Notes: a model not told the origin generated them from the letters alone. Shown: positions 17,392 to 26,143, counted from the stretch's first letter. The stretch is DNA of 33,183 bases from Amoeboradix gromovi (GCA_018985225.1 JADGIF010000028.1:1-33183); one strand, 5' to 3'. Translations and numbers: made by a program.

Positions 17392-19143
17392 CTAAATTCC
17401 TTTATTTCTCACAAATTCCTGGTTGTGTAAAAAGGCTTCTTCTGGCAACTTCTTATCTATTTCGCATCTCAACCTGGTGTCATCCAATTGTCTAAGTTCT
17501 CTTAGTTGCCTAGTGTTTAAATTACAATAGTTAATAAATGCAATTAAACATTCAACACTGGCGTTAACTAACTTTTCATTATTGTTATTGTTTAAATAGT
17601 AGAGTAATGGCTTCTTTATTTTAATATAAAATGTTTTGAATCTACTACTCATGAAATCAGTAGCATAAAGTACAATTTTTGTTATGATTTTTAAAACAAA
17701 ATAGACCACGTTTTCATCATCATGCAGTCTGCTTAACAGTTGCTCCCACACAAGATGTATGCAGTTCAGGTAAAGTTTATGGTTTCTGAACAATTCCAAG
17801 CAGTTGTAGATAATCGACATGTAAATGGCTCTAATATTGATTTTTGAGTAACTTATAAACTGCATAGCTATTTTGAATATTGCAACTACGTGTAGACTAT
17901 CGTCTTCGTCTTTCAGTGTCTCTTGAGTTTCTTGCTTTTTTGGGATACGGTTTAATCTCATGTCCAACCAGTGTTCCAAATGAGGCATTACTTTCTTTTC
18001 TTCTATCAGTTCCATTTGCTGAGTGTTCTTCTTTAATAAAAGGGTGTATCTGTAGAGAAGCACACCTATTTCTTCTATTATTGTCATTCTTGGTAAACTT
18101 TCCAAGACATCAAAACAGATATCCAAACTGTCATCCATCAGCATGGCTATCGCTCCTGTGTCTATTTTATTCATCAATTTTAATGAGTTGCTTAATACGT
18201 TCAATGCGTCCTTACTAGGTATCATTAACGCTGCCCTGTCTACTAGATAATCAAAATTCTCAAATACTATTAAATCAAGGGGAATCTTGAGTGAGCTGGA
18301 TATATTTTCAAGTGCTACCTGATGATCAGCATTCAAAGCATCCCAAAGAATTGGATTATCAATGAAATTACAGCTTTTCACAGCTAATGAGGTATATTTT
18401 AGATCATTTGAGTACTTGCTAAAATGTGGTAAATAAGGCATCAAATACTCTAAAACAGTCGAGTCCTGGGATATGTACATGTAGATATGGTCAATAGGTA
18501 TTATATTGATTATATGGTGTACGTATTCACTACTTCTACAGCGAGACAATAGCAAATCGTAATTCTTATATATTTGTAAGTAATGCATATTAATAAGGAG
18601 TACAATATCATCTTGGCTTAATTTTGGTAGTAGTAAAGGCAAAAGTAGGTCACATTTTACTTTAAAATTGTAAACGTTGTACAAAAAGGCATTTGCAATA
18701 CTTTTAATCATAAACTCATTGTTACGCTTGAACACGCAAGAGAGCAAATCATTCATTTGCAATTTAAATGGCAAATACTGCAAGTATTCGGCTAACTTTG
18801 CCGCATCGACGTCATTGATTACTGAAATTATGACAAATTCTAAGCTTGGATAAACTATGGATTTGTCTTTAAACTTCATCAGCAATTTGGTCATTTTAGA
18901 TATCAGTCCAGGCGCTAGATGTACTAGTTCCTCTCGAGGCAGCAAGCGGACAATTCTAAACAAGATTGACTTCAAATTACTTAAAATTGCATTGGTACAG
19001 TTTTTCGACAGTAAATCAAATAAAAGCATAAGTATATGGGAGAAATGAAAGGAGTTGGTATAATACAAAGTGCTGGGATTAATCAAGCGGTATTCTAATG
19101 GGTTTTCAATGGCGTTTAACAAATTTGACTCAATCTCTAGCAT
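17392..19143 (-). CDS. TTI1: TTI1-like HEAT-repeat protein (TTT complex)
   Basis: All-helical protein of 583 residues. Tti1 works with Tel2 and Tti2 as an Hsp90 co-chaperone that matures PIKK kinases (TOR, ATM, ATR types). The C-terminal third shows the clearest family feature: YLNCIHLVWEQLLSRL, DDENVVYFVLKIITKIV and ATDFMSSRFKTFY, equivalent to the H-x2-W-x3-RL and DFM-x2-RF blocks of Tti1 proteins, followed by a helical tail (LVNASVECLIAFINYC). An acidic/charged linker (KKQETQETLKDEDDSLH) precedes it. Upstream repeats are typical HEAT-like helices without signature residues. At 583 residues it is roughly half the usual length, missing much of the N-terminal solenoid. The ATG at 19143 opens the frame cleanly and nothing upstream continues it, so a compact Tti1 is likelier than a broken one. 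Confidence 0.6.
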   Translation of the reverse strand: MLEIESNLLNAIENPLEYRLINPSTLYYTNSFHFSHILMLLFDLLSKNCTNAILSNLKSILFRIVRLLPREELVHLAPGLISKMTKLLMKFKDKSIVYPSLEFVIISVINDVDAAKLAEYLQYLPFKLQMNDLLSCVFKRNNEFMIKSIANAFLYNVYNFKVKCDLLLPLLLPKLSQDDIVLLINMHYLQIYKNYDLLLSRCRSSEYVHHIINIIPIDHIYMYISQDSTVLEYLMPYLPHFSKYSNDLKYTSLAVKSCNFIDNPILWDALNADHQVALENISSSLKIPLDLIVFENFDYLVDRAALMIPSKDALNVLSNSLKLMNKIDTGAIAMLMDDSLDICFDVLESLPRMTIIEEIGVLLYRYTLLLKKNTQQMELIEEKKVMPHLEHWLDMRLNRIPKKQETQETLKDEDDSLHVVAIFKIAMQFISYSKINIRAIYMSIIYNCLELFRNHKLYLNCIHLVWEQLLSRLHDDENVVYFVLKIITKIVLYATDFMSSRFKTFYIKIKKPLLYYLNNNNNEKLVNASVECLIAFINYCNLNTRQLRELRQLDDTRLRCEIDKKLPEEAFLHNQEFVRNKGI

Positions 19144-19190
19144 TGAAAGTAGGAGGACACAATCTCGGAGTTGAAGTAGATGAAATAAAT

Positions 19191-19838
19191 TTATTGAAAG
19201 AAACTATCCCTTCTTAGTCTTCTTTTAGGAATCTTTGAGCTGTCGACAGTTTCTGACACACCACCAACACTATCGCATACAGTTTTGATGCTGTCACGTC
19301 TAGAGGTGGGGAATGCACACATAATAGCATCTTTGTTGCTGCACATGGGAGTTCTATAATGGAAATCGTCATCAACTCTATGCCAAGTATTTCTACGAGA
19401 AAAGTTGAAATTTTTGAATTTTATGGCATTGCTATGGAATATTCTGCTGAACTTGAGAATTGCGACAATGAATAAGAGTAAAAACGTCAACATAATGTAA
19501 CTATAGTGATTTTCATCATTTTCCAAACTAGAGTCCAGGTATGCATTACATTTCTTTTTGATTTTATATATAGTTCTAATAATTAATAATCTGAGTTCTT
19601 CCGCAATGTTATTGGAATATTCATATTTGGAGTTTTCTTCACTCAAGATTGGATCCAGTTCTAATTTATTTGCATTCCTAGTCGACTTGCGTATATTAAG
19701 ATTGAACTTCTCAAAGGCACAGCTTATAAATGATCCCATCTCACTATCCAAAGAGTATCCAATTATATCAGGATTAGTATGTATGAATGTGATCGCTACA
19801 AATCCTAAAAGCGACAACATGGCATTGAGGAAATTCAT
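19191..19838 (-). CDS. Single-pass membrane protein of unknown function
   Basis: Protein of 215 residues from the ATG at 19838. The N-terminus (NAMLSLLGFVAITFIHTN) looks like a cleavable signal or signal anchor. About 90 mostly polar residues with two cysteines follow, then a strong transmembrane helix (YIMLTFLLLFIVAILKF, residues about 113-130) and a basic tail of 85 residues ending RRLRRDSFFQ with several Ser/Arg clusters (TSRRDS, RRLRRDS) that look like kinase sites. Topology would be type I: lumen or outside first, basic cytosolic tail. It lies 47 bp upstream of TTI1 on the same strand. No family is recognised. Confidence 0.6.
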   Translation of the reverse strand: MNFLNAMLSLLGFVAITFIHTNPDIIGYSLDSEMGSFISCAFEKFNLNIRKSTRNANKLELDPILSEENSKYEYSNNIAEELRLLIIRTIYKIKKKCNAYLDSSLENDENHYSYIMLTFLLLFIVAILKFSRIFHSNAIKFKNFNFSRRNTWHRVDDDFHYRTPMCSNKDAIMCAFPTSRRDSIKTVCDSVGGVSETVDSSKIPKRRLRRDSFFQ

Positions 19839-20326
19839 AAGTCAAGTTTCACTTCGTTTTGGTTTAGGGGACTCCTCGTTAAAAGTCCTGATATACGAGA
19901 AAAACTGGAAATACTGGTAAATAGGTCATTCTGAGTGCTCAAGCTTCTGCTGCCCTGATGTGGGAATCACGGGGATGTATATATCAAGGATATGGTCTCA
20001 GCTTCCATAGGATTTCTATCCACTTGTAAATGACCACTTGACATGCGTCTAATATTTCCGCACATGCGAAGTCCTTGAAATATCCCGTTTGCTTGCGGAG
20101 ACTTCGCATACAGGGCGGTGTCTTTTGAGGAAGACGAGAAGACCTGAGCAGCGATGCCGTAGACTGACTTGTTCTAGCTAAAATGACTTTGACATATGCC
20201 GCAGATAGAGAGAAAGAACGAGAAGACTCTTCAGGTAGGAACTTCTAGAGAAAGGAGATACTGTGGTGATGTGTTGTGTGTCATCGCAGTAAATGGTAAA
20301 TTCAACTAAACTCCCAAACTGTAACG
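19839..20326. other. Gene-free interval with a structured patch
   Basis: No coding region. The DNA is less AT-rich than most spacers in this window, and it holds the inverted repeat described at 20057-20109. A GA-rich run near 20205-20255 (AGAGAGAAAGAACGAGAAGA) lies ahead of the hydrolase gene and could belong to its promoter. Confidence 0.5.
20057..20109. other. Inverted repeat / possible RNA hairpin
   Basis: ATGCGAAGTC at 20064-20073 is perfectly complementary to GACTTCGCAT at 20100-20109 (10-bp stem, 26-nt loop). Overlapping it, TCCGC at 20057-20061 pairs with GCGGA at 20095-20099, an alternative stem. It could be a regulatory palindrome or part of a non-coding RNA; no known RNA family is recognised. 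Confidence 0.4.
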
Positions 20327-21052
20327 ATGGAGAAAGAGACTATTTCCATCTCAGGAATCGAAATCGATGTGTTCTGCAAATCGAAGACCCAAGAAGCTAG
20401 CATCGGAATGTTTCTATTACATGGTAGAACCAGAAACAAAAAGGACTTGGAGTTCTTAGCCAAGGGAATTGTAGAATGCAACAGCATTTTAGTGTTTTCA
20501 TTCGATCTCAGGAATCATGGATCAAGATTGGTTAACACACTTCAGAACGAGGACTGGGTAGGAGGAAATCCGAACCATCATTTGGATATGTGGAGTATTC
20601 TTATGGGAACTGTAGAAGATTGCGTATTGCTAATGAATTTACTGCCAATCTATGGATACAAAATTGGCGCCTGGGGGATTTGCGGTGTCAGTCTTGGAGG
20701 ACATGCGAGTTTAATACTCGCTGGTTGTGACAAAAGAGTTAAGTACGCTATATCTTTGATAGGATGCATAGACTTTTTAGGCCTTATGGAAGGTCGCAAG
20801 CCTAATGAAATAGAGTTTAGCAGTTCTTATATATCATTGACATCAAAACACAACGCTGTTAACAATTTGAGAGAAAACAAGGCCAATATTTTGATGTTGA
20901 ACGGAGCGCAGGATGAGCTGGTCCCTGGATCCGTTAACAAAAACCACTTTACAATTCCGAATCTAACTTACAAGGAGTTCGATGTTGGGCACAAAATCAA
21001 CACAGAAATGCTTAATGAAGTCTATCAGTTTCTACGAGATGCACAATGTTAG
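20327..21052 (+). CDS. Alpha/beta hydrolase (serine esterase-like)
   Basis: Protein of 241 residues with a full alpha/beta-hydrolase layout: the oxyanion loop FLLHGRTRNKKD at about residue 29, SFDLRNHG (the strand-4 turn), the nucleophile elbow GVSLGGHASL with the Ser in G-x-S-x-G, NGAQDELVPG with the acid Asp, and the closing His in DVGHKI near the C-terminus. The H-G-R-T start instead of HGxGG suggests the small prolyl-oligopeptidase/esterase branch rather than lipases. No signal peptide is present, so it should be cytosolic. The ATG at 20327 follows an A-rich leader and fits the conserved first strand (ISISGIEIDVF). Substrate cannot be predicted. Confidence 0.85.
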   Translation: MEKETISISGIEIDVFCKSKTQEASIGMFLLHGRTRNKKDLEFLAKGIVECNSILVFSFDLRNHGSRLVNTLQNEDWVGGNPNHHLDMWSILMGTVEDCVLLMNLLPIYGYKIGAWGICGVSLGGHASLILAGCDKRVKYAISLIGCIDFLGLMEGRKPNEIEFSSSYISLTSKHNAVNNLRENKANILMLNGAQDELVPGSVNKNHFTIPNLTYKEFDVGHKINTEMLNEVYQFLRDAQC

Positions 21053-21298
21053 GCATGTGCAGCCCACCGGCTTAGAGCACCAGTTTATTATCTTCTTGAT
21101 CGTTTCACTGCTATCCAAGGCTGCTCGTACTTTTACAACGGCGCATATGCTTATTCTAGACCGCGTTGTAATGAAGACTCCATTTTCACGTGCAACTTAT
21201 TTAGGCCAGCCCATGTGACATGAAAATGTTTTGATTGGACGCTGAGCGCTCAGAATTCTATTTTAAAACTTTCTATTTCTCTAAGCCACTATAAAGAA

Positions 21299-21613
21299 AT
21301 GGTAGTAGTTGAATCTTCAGCATCATGGGTAGCTACTTCATCGTCAAAAGGTTACCACGAGGGTAATGGGAATGGAAACTGGAACGAAGAAGAATCCAGT
21401 TCAACTACCCAAGCATCATCTACCTGGATCTCATCAGCATCTGTTGCTACAACTGATGCATCTGTAGACTCTGCAGCTATTTACAGTCAACTATTGGCGT
21501 CATATAGCTCAGGGCTAATTGCTCTACCAACAACAACAACGACTACTACAAATGGATCAAGTCAGTTAGGAAACGTGTGTTTATTAGCTGTTATCTTATT
21601 TTACCTGTTTTAA
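21299..21613 (+). CDS. Ser/Thr-rich protein with GPI-like hydrophobic tail
   Basis: 104 residues, over a third Ser and Thr, with a run of seven Thr codons (ACA/ACG/ACT mixture) before a C-terminal NGSSQLGNVCLLAVILFYLF. A short polar stretch followed by a hydrophobic end with no charged residues behind it is what GPI-anchored fungal wall proteins show. The N-terminus (MVVVESSASWVATSS) is not a convincing signal peptide, and the frame stays open upstream to 21224 without another ATG, so a 5' exon may be missing. The stop lies 18 bp from the stop of U2AF35 on the opposite strand. Confidence 0.5.
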   Translation: MVVVESSASWVATSSSKGYHEGNGNGNWNEEESSSTTQASSTWISSASVATTDASVDSAAIYSQLLASYSSGLIALPTTTTTTTNGSSQLGNVCLLAVILFYLF

Positions 21614-21631
21614 GAAAAGTAAATTTATGAG

Positions 21632-22642
21632 TTAATATCTTCTTCGTTTGTTATCCTCGCGGTCCGGGAGTGCACGCCTGAGCTCATGATGGCTATCCGT
21701 AGGCGCTGCTCTCCTTCTGTCGTCGTTCCTCGGCTCATATCTTGGTCTATCGTTATATCTCTGCCCATCTCTTCTTTCGTATCTGTCGTTTGTTCCTCCA
21801 TTCTGAGGCCTGTCATACCAGCCATCCTGTCTACCGCCCTGTCTGTTGTCGTATCTACCATGGTTTCTGTCCACGTCTCTTCTCATGTACCCACGCTCTG
21901 CTCCATGCTCATTTCTGTTGTGATCGTTTCTGTGCTCTGGCCTACTTCTATCGTTCCTGTACTGCTGTCTGGGTCTTTCATCTCTGTCTCTATAGTACCC
22001 TCTATCGTTTCTGCCTCTATCGTCCACCCCCATCGCTTTATTCCCAAAGTTCATCTCGTTTATGTCCCTGCCTTTGATTTCCAGTCGCCTGCCCATTTCG
22101 TGGTACATAATTACTTGAGCATCCTTCAGCTCTTTCAGAAGCTGCAGCGTGGGTCTCTTCAGGTGCATAAAGTTGCACATCTTGCCTCGAGCACACAGGC
22201 CATCGTCGTGCTGTTTGCACAAAGCATCCCTGAATGACACAACAGGAGACAGCTCGGCATATATCGGACGGGCAGCATAGTACCTGTTGTCTAGCGCTTG
22301 CTGTGCCTTCTTCGCGTCCTCGTCAAAGCGATATTTGCAAAAGACATTGCCGATCAAATGGTCGCAAATATTGTCGCATATCACAAGCTCGTCAATGTAT
22401 CCATACTTGGACATCTCTATGAACATGTCCGTGTAGAACATGTCAAAGTGCTGTTGCAGCTGCTCGTTCTTTAGCTTTAGCGCATCGTTCTTTGGATTGG
22501 CATATATGTTATAGAGCACTACCGTGGGTGAGAAGTTCGGTCGAGTGTGCTTACGAGAGCATCGATCTCCATGCCTACATGCTCCTATCTTGTAGTAAAA
22601 TGAGCAGTTTACCTTATCTGCTTCTGTTCCATAAGTGTTCAT
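21632..22642 (-). CDS. U2AF1: U2AF small subunit (U2AF35)
   Basis: Splicing factor that recognises the AG at the 3' end of introns together with the large U2AF subunit. 336 residues: a first CCCH zinc finger (CSFYYKIGACRHGDRCSRKH, residues about 14-33), a U2AF-homology RRM (TVVLYNIYANPKND at about 42, ending YYAARPIYAELSPV), and a second CCCH finger (CKQHDDGLCARGKMCNFMH). The C-terminal 130 residues are very rich in Arg, Asp, Asn, Gly and Tyr (for example YRDRDERPRQQYRNDRSRP) and almost lack the RS dipeptides of animal proteins. This region also has higher GC content than its surroundings. Tail-to-tail with the Ser/Thr-rich gene at 21299. The two shadow ORFs on the plus strand over this region are repeats of the low-complexity tail in other frames. 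Confidence 0.95.
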   Translation of the reverse strand: MNTYGTEADKVNCSFYYKIGACRHGDRCSRKHTRPNFSPTVVLYNIYANPKNDALKLKNEQLQQHFDMFYTDMFIEMSKYGYIDELVICDNICDHLIGNVFCKYRFDEDAKKAQQALDNRYYAARPIYAELSPVVSFRDALCKQHDDGLCARGKMCNFMHLKRPTLQLLKELKDAQVIMYHEMGRRLEIKGRDINEMNFGNKAMGVDDRGRNDRGYYRDRDERPRQQYRNDRSRPEHRNDHNRNEHGAERGYMRRDVDRNHGRYDNRQGGRQDGWYDRPQNGGTNDRYERRDGQRYNDRPRYEPRNDDRRRAAPTDSHHELRRALPDREDNKRRRY

Positions 22643-22682
22643 GTTTTAACAAGACTCCTATTATAATTTATTTATTCTTTTA

Positions 22683-22772
22683 TTATATTGAATATGTGTC
22701 CCACAAATCGTCCAAGTCCATCTTGTTTTTTATCGCGTTCTCAATGTTAAGTGTCCAATCTTCGGTGTCCAT
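22683..22772 (-). CDS. Very small ORF, possibly the 3' end of a disrupted gene
   Basis: 29 codons from an ATG at 22772, acidic and tryptophan-containing (MDTEDWTLNIENAIKN, then LDDLWDTYSI). The same frame stays open without a stop to repeat copy D at 22802, adding basic residues (GQRRFRKT). The sudden open frame running into a repeat end repeats the situation at 13823. It is upstream of U2AF35 on the same strand by 40 bp. Too short to name, and chance cannot be excluded. Confidence 0.25.
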   Translation of the reverse strand: MDTEDWTLNIENAIKNKMDLDDLWDTYSI

Positions 22773-22801
22773 GGTTTTACGGAATCTCCTTTGCCCTAAA
22801 C

Positions 22802-22850
22802 TGGACACACTCTAAAAACTAGACAAATATTTAAATACAGCACCGATAAA
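22802..22850 (+). repeat. Dispersed repeat, copy D (end fragment)
   Basis: TGGACACACTCTAAAAACTAG followed by ACAAATATTTAAA carries the terminal motif of the family. Beyond about 22850 I could not align it with the other copies, so either it is a fragment or belongs to a separate subfamily. Confidence 0.45.
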
Positions 22851-23971
22851 TCTGGACCCTAAATGCACGTATAGCAGGGTACCAGATGTAAAAGCAAGAG
22901 CATTCTGAGAGTTCCATATGTCAAAAACACCATTTTCAGAAGCTGACTAGACTCCGTGCATCATTCAGAGTATGGCAACAGGTAGAACACACACCATAGT
23001 GTAGTGCTTTTATAGGCACCTTCATTTCCACTTGTTTCGCCATGATTTCATTCTGTCAATTTTATGACGCTGAGAGGACGACTGGGCGGTAGAAGCGACA
23101 CACAAGAAAGTCCCTCTGCAGTATAGTGTTAAAGATGTCTTCGAGCAAGTCGTGCTATTTTAAGTATTCTAGTTTCATGCCTAATCTCAATTTCACTTCT
23201 TGCCAACGGCTCACAAACTACTTTGTGCCATCGAGCTCAAGGTAATTATTTGAGTTGGAATAGTGTCATTCACATTGATATTGGCAACTGCGTTGATTTG
23301 CAATATTTTAAAACACATGCACTAGGCGACAATTCATTGATACAACTTCTACACCCTGGTGTGACTCAGTAAGGAATAGAACATTGTGTTTCTACCTAGA
23401 TCGCCCGTTAATTACTTTTTTGGAGTTCTGCCAAGGCCCTTTTATTGCTCTTTGAATTTCAATAAACTTATTAAATACATTTTTTACGTTCTTTTGCTAC
23501 CATTGTGCTTCGTATTTTATGTCTTTCGCAATAAAGGCTCGAAAATAATTGATCTCGCATTCTTGAGCCTGATGGTCTCGAAACGTTATACCTCAATATT
23601 TCTTCGATTTTTATTTGCAATTATCCCAGTGCTACCCACTTTTAATAAAAAACTCACTGAAGAATTCTAATCTCAAGTGTGAATTATAAATTGAGGTGCA
23701 AATAAAAGACTTACAAGTCCCAACCTCAATAATTTTTAAGCGTGTTATGTTAGGATTGTTAAACATACTAGACATCAGATTCAAGTATTTGCATAACGAG
23801 ATTCATAAGATTAGAACATCAAGTTTACGCGATGCTATTTATTACACAAATAAGATGCTTATAAGATTTATTGAGGTTGAAATTCCCTTAAAAGGAGGAG
23901 AGATAAATGCAGAAGCATTGCTATCAGATTTAATGCTGCTGCTCATTTAAAGGGTGTTTCACGAATGATAT
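22851..23971. other. Gene-poor interval
   Basis: No gene can be supported. The plus-strand ORF 23386-23670 is hydrophobic (a Leu/Phe/Val-rich stretch) but starts at GTG and has no ATG in its first half. A 67-codon ORF from the ATG at 23747 to 23950 (helical, ending SDLMLLLI) looks more protein-like, but nothing is recognised. These two plus-strand frames, only about 75 bp apart, could be exons or remains of one gene. Confidence 0.4.
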
Positions 23972-24931
23972 TTAAATTGTAACTGTTTCAATGAAATTAG
24001 CAGCAACTGGTGCGCAGAGATTGATTGTATTTATGGTTGTTACACACGTTAACTCTGAGTTTCTAAAATTCTTTCTGAAATATTCGATTCTTTGAACCTG
24101 TCCCGGTGTGAATGAGGAGCGGCAGTTAGTGTAATCCATAAAATTCCCAATTAGATCATTTCCGGGTGTATTGGGACAAGTTTTAATAGCGGGCGCCACG
24201 CTATTACTGACACTGCATTGCCATCCCCATGAAGCTGCCTGCATTCCACTCGCTGCAGTTCTAGCAGCTTCGCTGACCACTGGCGTATCTAGCACATAAT
24301 CACCATTTGGATCTTCACATCCCCCCTTAAATACATGTAGCAGTCCAAAGAAATGACCGATTTCATGAATCAGCGTCGTTGGGAGAACACTTGGTTTGTA
24401 GCTTAATCTTTCTGTGCTTATAACCACACCATCTAAGTCTAATGGTGAATCTGGGAAAGTAGACCAACTTACCGATGACTTCTTGCCTTTCCAAGTGTTC
24501 CAGGACCACTTGTGATACCCAGAATCTGCACTGTATATATTCAGCGTTTCCTTGCCCCCTTCCCTATGTCTTTTTTTAAATTCCTTTTCTGTGTTGGTTT
24601 CACAGCATTCAATATGCACCATACGCGGTTCGTTTATATAATCTATCTTTTTTAGTTGAAAATATATTGTAGTTTCCAAATAAGCCTTATTTAACATCAT
24701 AATTTGGTGAACAACTGTTGCTTTATCCAACTTATGGTATTCTTTATCATGGATCACATGCCAAACGACAGGAATTATGTATTTTGGTGGGACTGTTACA
24801 GCCGGTGTTGTAGAAATAATCTTAGATCTCTTCTGCAGATTAAAGTTTGAAGGAACTTGAAATAGTATTGACTTGGAGGGAGTTCCTGTCATGCATACCG
24901 AGTGAGCGCTAACGAAATAGATCCACAGCAT
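23972..24931 (-). CDS. Secreted M43-type metalloprotease (pappalysin-like)
   Basis: Zinc endopeptidase of 319 residues from the ATG at 24931. The zinc site HEIGHFFGLLH (HExxHxxGxxH, metzincin type) is followed by FKGGCEDPNGD and, after an Asn/Gly-rich loop, the Met-turn block FMDYTNCRSSFTPGQVQRI, both typical of peptidase family M43 of fungi (MEP1-like secreted proteases). Upstream is the usual lead-in IPVVWHVIHDKEYHKL with HQIMMLNKAY. The short hydrophobic start MLWIYFVSAHSVCM is a plausible signal peptide; paired cysteines in the catalytic domain fit secretion. Family members digest proteins outside the cell, and in animal-associated fungi they are often expanded. No active-site residue is missing. 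Confidence 0.93.
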   Translation of the reverse strand: MLWIYFVSAHSVCMTGTPSKSILFQVPSNFNLQKRSKIISTTPAVTVPPKYIIPVVWHVIHDKEYHKLDKATVVHQIMMLNKAYLETTIYFQLKKIDYINEPRMVHIECCETNTEKEFKKRHREGGKETLNIYSADSGYHKWSWNTWKGKKSSVSWSTFPDSPLDLDGVVISTERLSYKPSVLPTTLIHEIGHFFGLLHVFKGGCEDPNGDYVLDTPVVSEAARTAASGMQAASWGWQCSVSNSVAPAIKTCPNTPGNDLIGNFMDYTNCRSSFTPGQVQRIEYFRKNFRNSELTCVTTINTINLCAPVAANFIETVTI

Positions 24932-25379
24932 TTTTGAGAAAGGCAAAAGCTTGTTCTAATACTCCTTTGTAATAGTTGTGCAATATGTGATACCCTAAAA
25001 ATTCCTGCGGATCCTAATACGCTATTATCGTTTATGCTGGATTGAAGAATACATTCCGACTATGTTAAATGCGAAGATCTGAAATAATCCAGAGTTTACA
25101 TTTCTCAACTTTAAGACCTTGGTTTTCGCAAATGAAATATCAGCAACAGTTTCATCATTTAATTTTAAGTAAGTGCTCTAAATTGGATGTAGTTATTCTT
25201 TACGTGATCTGTGTTAGATGTATTCCTTGATACCAAGTTATCTGATTTCCGAAATTCGATCCGTTACAAAGTGTACATAAAAATAGCACAACCATCACAC
25301 GATTACTTAAAGAACTGTTTGTTTGTGAAATCCCTGACTAGAGTTCATTGATCCAAACAAAGAATTCACAAATGAGAAA
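24932..25379. other. Intergenic region, divergent promoters
   Basis: Separates the divergent protease and RPA12 genes. AT-rich, no ORF on either strand, no repeat copy, no RNA recognised. It must hold both promoters. Confidence 0.5.
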
Positions 25380-25799
25380 ATGCTTATAAATCAAGGAGAA
25401 TGGGTGAAATATCAAATTCAGAAAATGTCATTCACTCTAAATGAAGAGTTACAGTCAATAGCACAGAATACTGGCATGATATTTTGTCCTAGATGTGAAA
25501 ATTTGCTAGATATGCCAAGGTCAGATCACTTTGTTTGTAGAAGCTGTGATTATAAATTTAAAGCTGATTTGTTGAGAGATTTAGTTGTAGTTTCTCAATC
25601 CAGATCTAATTCTTTTGTGAATCCAGATCTAAATCTAACTCAAAGGGACGAAAAATTAGCAACTATAGATGAAAAATGTCCTAAATGTAACAATCCGGAA
25701 ATGACATTTTTTACAATGCAGCTACGGGGTGCCGATGAAGGTGCAACCGTATTTTATTCATGTCCTAATTGTATGCACAAATTCAGCGTGAACAACTAG
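25380..25799 (+). CDS. RPA12: RNA polymerase I subunit RPA12
   Basis: Zinc-ribbon subunit of RNA polymerase I, needed for transcript cleavage and termination. N-terminal ribbon: CPRCENLLDMPRSDHFVCRSC; C-terminal ribbon: CPKCNNPEMTFFTMQL, then RGADEGATVFYSCPNC and the end KFSVNN. The loop (R-x-A-D-E-G) with acidic DE is that of TFIIS and of the Pol I and Pol III subunits, and EGATVFY with a KFxxNN end is the Pol I version; Rpb9 lacks the DE. The usual Ser in RSADE is Gly here. Two starts are possible: 25380 (139 residues) or 25425 (MSFTLNEEL, 124 residues); the latter matches the usual length better. Transcribed toward the poorly supported ORF at 25883. Confidence 0.9.
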   Translation: MLINQGEWVKYQIQKMSFTLNEELQSIAQNTGMIFCPRCENLLDMPRSDHFVCRSCDYKFKADLLRDLVVVSQSRSNSFVNPDLNLTQRDEKLATIDEKCPKCNNPEMTFFTMQLRGADEGATVFYSCPNCMHKFSVNN

Positions 25800-25882
25800 T
25801 TTTTTAGTAAATCGTTGATCCACGGATAAATAGAAGCTTTTGGGGTACTACAACTAGACAGACGGTTCACTCTTTACTGCTG

Positions 25883-26143
25883 TTGCTCACAGCTGTATGC
25901 CGTACAGTCTCTTCTTGCTTTCAAGTTATCACTTCCAACGTCACCAATGCTTCTGGCGCCCAAGAGTCCTTGTACAAAGTATTGATTTGTAGTTCAGGGG
26001 CCTCTTTTTACTTTATAGATGAGACTCTATCAAACAGAATGTTCTCTTTCGAGGAAAATTTGGAGATACTAAATGGCTCTTTTATATCTTGTAAATGGTA
26101 CAGACACCCTGCTAGTTTGATAGACACCCAATATTTACTTTAA
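25883..26143 (+). CDS. Possible secreted protein ORF without an ATG
   Basis: The frame is open from 25829 and contains a hydrophobic run SLLLLLTAVCRTVSS followed by an N-glycosylation-type NVTNAS, then FIDETLSNRMFSFEENLEIL and SCKWYRHPASL. That order looks like a signal peptide plus a small domain. No ATG is found before the hydrophobic run, so a 5' exon, a non-ATG start or a broken gene has to be assumed. No homology is recognised. Confidence 0.3.
   Translation: MLTAVCRTVSSCFQVITSNVTNASGAQESLYKVLICSSGASFYFIDETLSNRMFSFEENLEILNGSFISCKWYRHPASLIDTQYLL

Noticed and set aside
21686-22237. Plus-strand ORFs over the U2AF35 tail
   Set aside because: Val/Ser/Ile-rich translation of the complementary strand of the Arg/Asp repeats; no independent features.
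23386-23670. Hydrophobic 94-codon ORF
   Set aside because: Starts at GTG with the first ATG only in its second half; hydrophobic reading of AT-rich DNA. Kept only as a note in the gap entry.
25380-25799. Rpb9 (Pol II) or Rpc11 (Pol III) identity for the zinc-ribbon protein
   Set aside because: The acidic DE pair is present (against Rpb9), and EGATVFY with the KFxxNN-type end matches the Pol I subunit, not Rpc11.
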